A stretch of 64,000 nt of DNA, taken from contig NZ_CP059492.1 of assembly GCF_014041995.1 (NCBI RefSeq), forward strand, positions 186,001 through 250,000, given 5' to 3'. Position 1 is the first letter of the stretch. Each line of letters opens with the position of its first letter. The translations under genes were made by a program, and so were the position numbers. The notes below the pieces were generated by a model. The model saw nothing but the letters and a program-made list of their open reading frames with translations. It did not search any database and had not been told where the DNA came from. The DNA comes from Changpingibacter yushuensis. Lineage in GTDB: Bacteria; Actinomycetota; Actinomycetes; Actinomycetales; Actinomycetaceae. This document shows, piece by piece, positions 62,607 through 64,000 of this stretch.

Positions 62607-62735
62607 ATCGGCGAATCTTCGGCGCTTTGTGGGGCCACATCAGGCCGGACGTGCGATCCGGAAAATATCGAGCCTATACCGGTCGTGTTAGAATGTCTAA
62701 ACGGAAATTCATCTCGACAAAGGGGCCTAAGCGAA

Positions 62736-63233
62736 ATGGCTTTCGAAATCGGCGAAACCGTCGTCTATCCTCATCACGGTGCTGCCTTTATTGAGGACAT
62801 CTCTACAAAGACTATTCGCGGCGAGGAAAAGCTATATTTGACCCTTCGAGTCATGCAAGGTGACCTTGTCATTCAGGTTCCAGCAGACAAAGTCGAAGAT
62901 GTTGGAGTACGTGATGTCTCCAACGATTCTCAGCTCGAAAAGGTCTTCTCTGTTCTGCGTGCAGACCAGGTTGAAGAACCCTCCAACTGGTCGCGCCGGT
63001 ATAAGGCAAACAGTGAGAAGCTGACCTCGGGGGATGTGGTCAAGGTGGCGGAAGTTGTTCGCGACCTCACGCGCCGCGATTCAGGCCGCGGCCTTTCGGC
63101 TGGCGAGAAGCGCATGCTCTCCCAGGCGCGCCAGATCCTTGGTTCGGAAGTTGCCTTGGCTAAGGACGTTTCGGAAGAAGGAGCTCTCGAACTCCTTGAC
63201 GAGATTCTTGAGGAAACCGTCGCGGCCGAATGA
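62736..63233 (+). CDS. carD: CarD-family RNA polymerase-binding regulator
   Basis: Essential actinobacterial factor that stabilises promoter open complexes, including at rRNA promoters. The 165-residue protein has the N-terminal RNAP-interaction domain ([15 protein letters not shown] to about 65) and a helical DNA-binding domain ending around 155, with a conserved Trp in PSNWSRRYK near 86. ATG 62736 has AAAGGGG upstream. carD-ispD-ispF is a conserved gene order. Confidence 0.95.
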   Translation: MAFEIGETVVYPHHGAAFIEDISTKTIRGEEKLYLTLRVMQGDLVIQVPADKVEDVGVRDVSNDSQLEKVFSVLRADQVEEPSNWSRRYKANSEKLTSGDVVKVAEVVRDLTRRDSGRGLSAGEKRMLSQARQILGSEVALAKDVSEEGALELLDEILEETVAAE

Positions 63234-63260
63234 CGATGTGACTCCTCGAGTGAGGCTGAA

Positions 63261-63995
63261 GTGAGTGTAGTAGCAGTCATTGCGGGTGCCGGTTCCGGCA
63301 CCCGCCTTGGTTCTCAGGGACCGAAGGCGTTAGTGCAGCTGGCCGGTGAGCCATTGCTCGTTCACGCTGTGCGTTCGATGTTTGCCTCCGGTGTTGTTGA
63401 TCGTTGCGTTGTGACCGCCCCGGAGGATCATCTTGTGCAGTTTGAGGCCGCACTCGCCGCGGCGGGCCTACACGCCACTGTGGTGGCAGGCGGGCACACG
63501 CGCCAAGCCTCCGTTGCTGCGGGTCTAGCCGCCGCGGGCTCAGCGGACTACGTGCTTATTCATGATGCAGCACGAGCCTTGACGCCAGTCAGTCAGATCC
63601 AACGAGTGGTTCAAGCACTGGAAGCCGGCCATCCTGCAGTGGTACCTGCGCTCGCCGTCGTTGACACAATCAAAAGCGTTGGCCACACGAATCCGGATGG
63701 TACTGAACCTATAGATCAGACGCTGGACCGCAACCGCCTCCGGGCGATGCAAACCCCACAGGGTTTTGCGTTGGATATTATTGTGGCCGCGCACGCTCAG
63801 TTCGCCACCACCTCAGATGACGAAAGCACGTCAGCGCCCGACGACGCCGCGCTCGTCGAGTCCTCTGGGCATCCCGTAGTACTTGTGCGAGGCAGTGAGC
63901 GGGCTCTGAAGATCACCCGCCCGCTCGATTTGAGGATCGCTGAGCTTTTGGCCACCGACTCCGCTGATATGCCACGCGCGGAGGTGGAATCCTGA
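63261..63995 (+). CDS. ispD: 2-C-methyl-D-erythritol 4-phosphate cytidylyltransferase
   Basis: Third enzyme of the non-mevalonate isoprenoid pathway, 244 residues. The nucleotide-binding loop AGAGSGTRLG near 8-17 with PKAL near 21, GGHTRQASV near 77 and VLIHDAARA near 96, the MQTPQGF segment near 160 are all present. GTG 63261 is the start. The stop overlaps ATG 63995. Confidence 0.94.
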   Translation: MSVVAVIAGAGSGTRLGSQGPKALVQLAGEPLLVHAVRSMFASGVVDRCVVTAPEDHLVQFEAALAAAGLHATVVAGGHTRQASVAAGLAAAGSADYVLIHDAARALTPVSQIQRVVQALEAGHPAVVPALAVVDTIKSVGHTNPDGTEPIDQTLDRNRLRAMQTPQGFALDIIVAAHAQFATTSDDESTSAPDDAALVESSGHPVVLVRGSERALKITRPLDLRIAELLATDSADMPRAEVES

Positions 63996-64000
63996 TGGAT
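63995..64000 (+). CDS. ispF: Start of a downstream gene, probably ispF
   Basis: ATG 63995 overlaps the ispD stop (TGATG). Only two codons are in the window, so the identity rests solely on the conserved carD-ispD-ispF order. Confidence 0.3.

Overview
The window comes from a high-G+C Gram-positive actinobacterium, most likely a facultatively anaerobic, host- or plant-associated relative of the Actinomycetaceae. The evidence is a WhiB regulator, CarD, a TopA with a lysine-rich tail and no zinc fingers, SenX3-RegX3, an LPXTG surface protein and an oxygen-sensitive class III ribonucleotide reductase. The order metallophosphoesterase / class A PBP / WhiB / RidA / Crp / Nth / EphE-like / Tad locus / helicase / Csp / TopA / HolB matches the ponA2-whiB4-crp-nth-tad-topA neighbourhood of Mycobacterium and other actinobacteria, so this is chromosome backbone with accessory insertions. 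The species cannot be named from sequence alone.

Region 1 (1-10.2 kb) is a catabolic locus. A six-gene minus-strand operon encodes a complete route from trans-4-hydroxy-L-proline to 2-oxoglutarate: epimerase, three-subunit D-hydroxyproline dehydrogenase, deaminase and 2-oxoglutarate-semialdehyde dehydrogenase. A divergent FadR-type GntR regulator precedes it, and a perfect palindrome overlaps the operon's -10 box. Converging on it are an M24 (Xaa-Pro) peptidase and a GH127 beta-L-arabinofuranosidase. Together they suggest scavenging of hydroxyproline-rich, possibly arabinosylated, peptides.

Region 2 (10.2-12.7 kb) is a 2.1-kb insertion at the 3' end of tRNA-Pro(CGG), bounded by a perfect 46-bp direct repeat. 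It carries a PD-(D/E)XK nuclease-like gene and a truncated helicase-like fragment but no visible integrase.

Region 3 (12.7-41.4 kb) is mostly backbone: cell-wall synthesis (PBP), redox and cAMP-type regulation (WhiB, Crp), DNA repair (Nth), a Tad/Flp pilus locus with its linked helicase, topA-tmk-holB, and a TAP-like lipoprotein hydrolase. Inserted between the helicase and topA are nrdD-nrdG, preceded by two NrdR boxes, and an LPRTG-anchored surface protein.

Region 4 (41.4-49.2 kb) is accessory and decaying. It holds tRNA-Thr(CGT) with a degenerate copy of its 3' end 2.6 kb downstream, small secreted or unrecognised proteins, an AI-2E family permease, a broken type-B carboxylesterase, a cold-shock gene, several tandem repeats and an IS256-family insertion sequence beside a duplicated 63-bp gene tail.

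Region 5 (49.2-55.7 kb) looks like an exopolysaccharide module: a BcsA-like membrane glycosyltransferase with an unusually long insertion in its catalytic domain, a divergent membrane-anchored GH18-like protein with two carbohydrate-binding modules, and a membrane GGDEF protein with a degenerate EAL domain.

Region 6 (55.7-64 kb) contains an ABC transporter of the TrpXYZ-like class, gpmA, phoU, senX3-regX3, carD and ispD, with ispF apparently beginning at the window edge.
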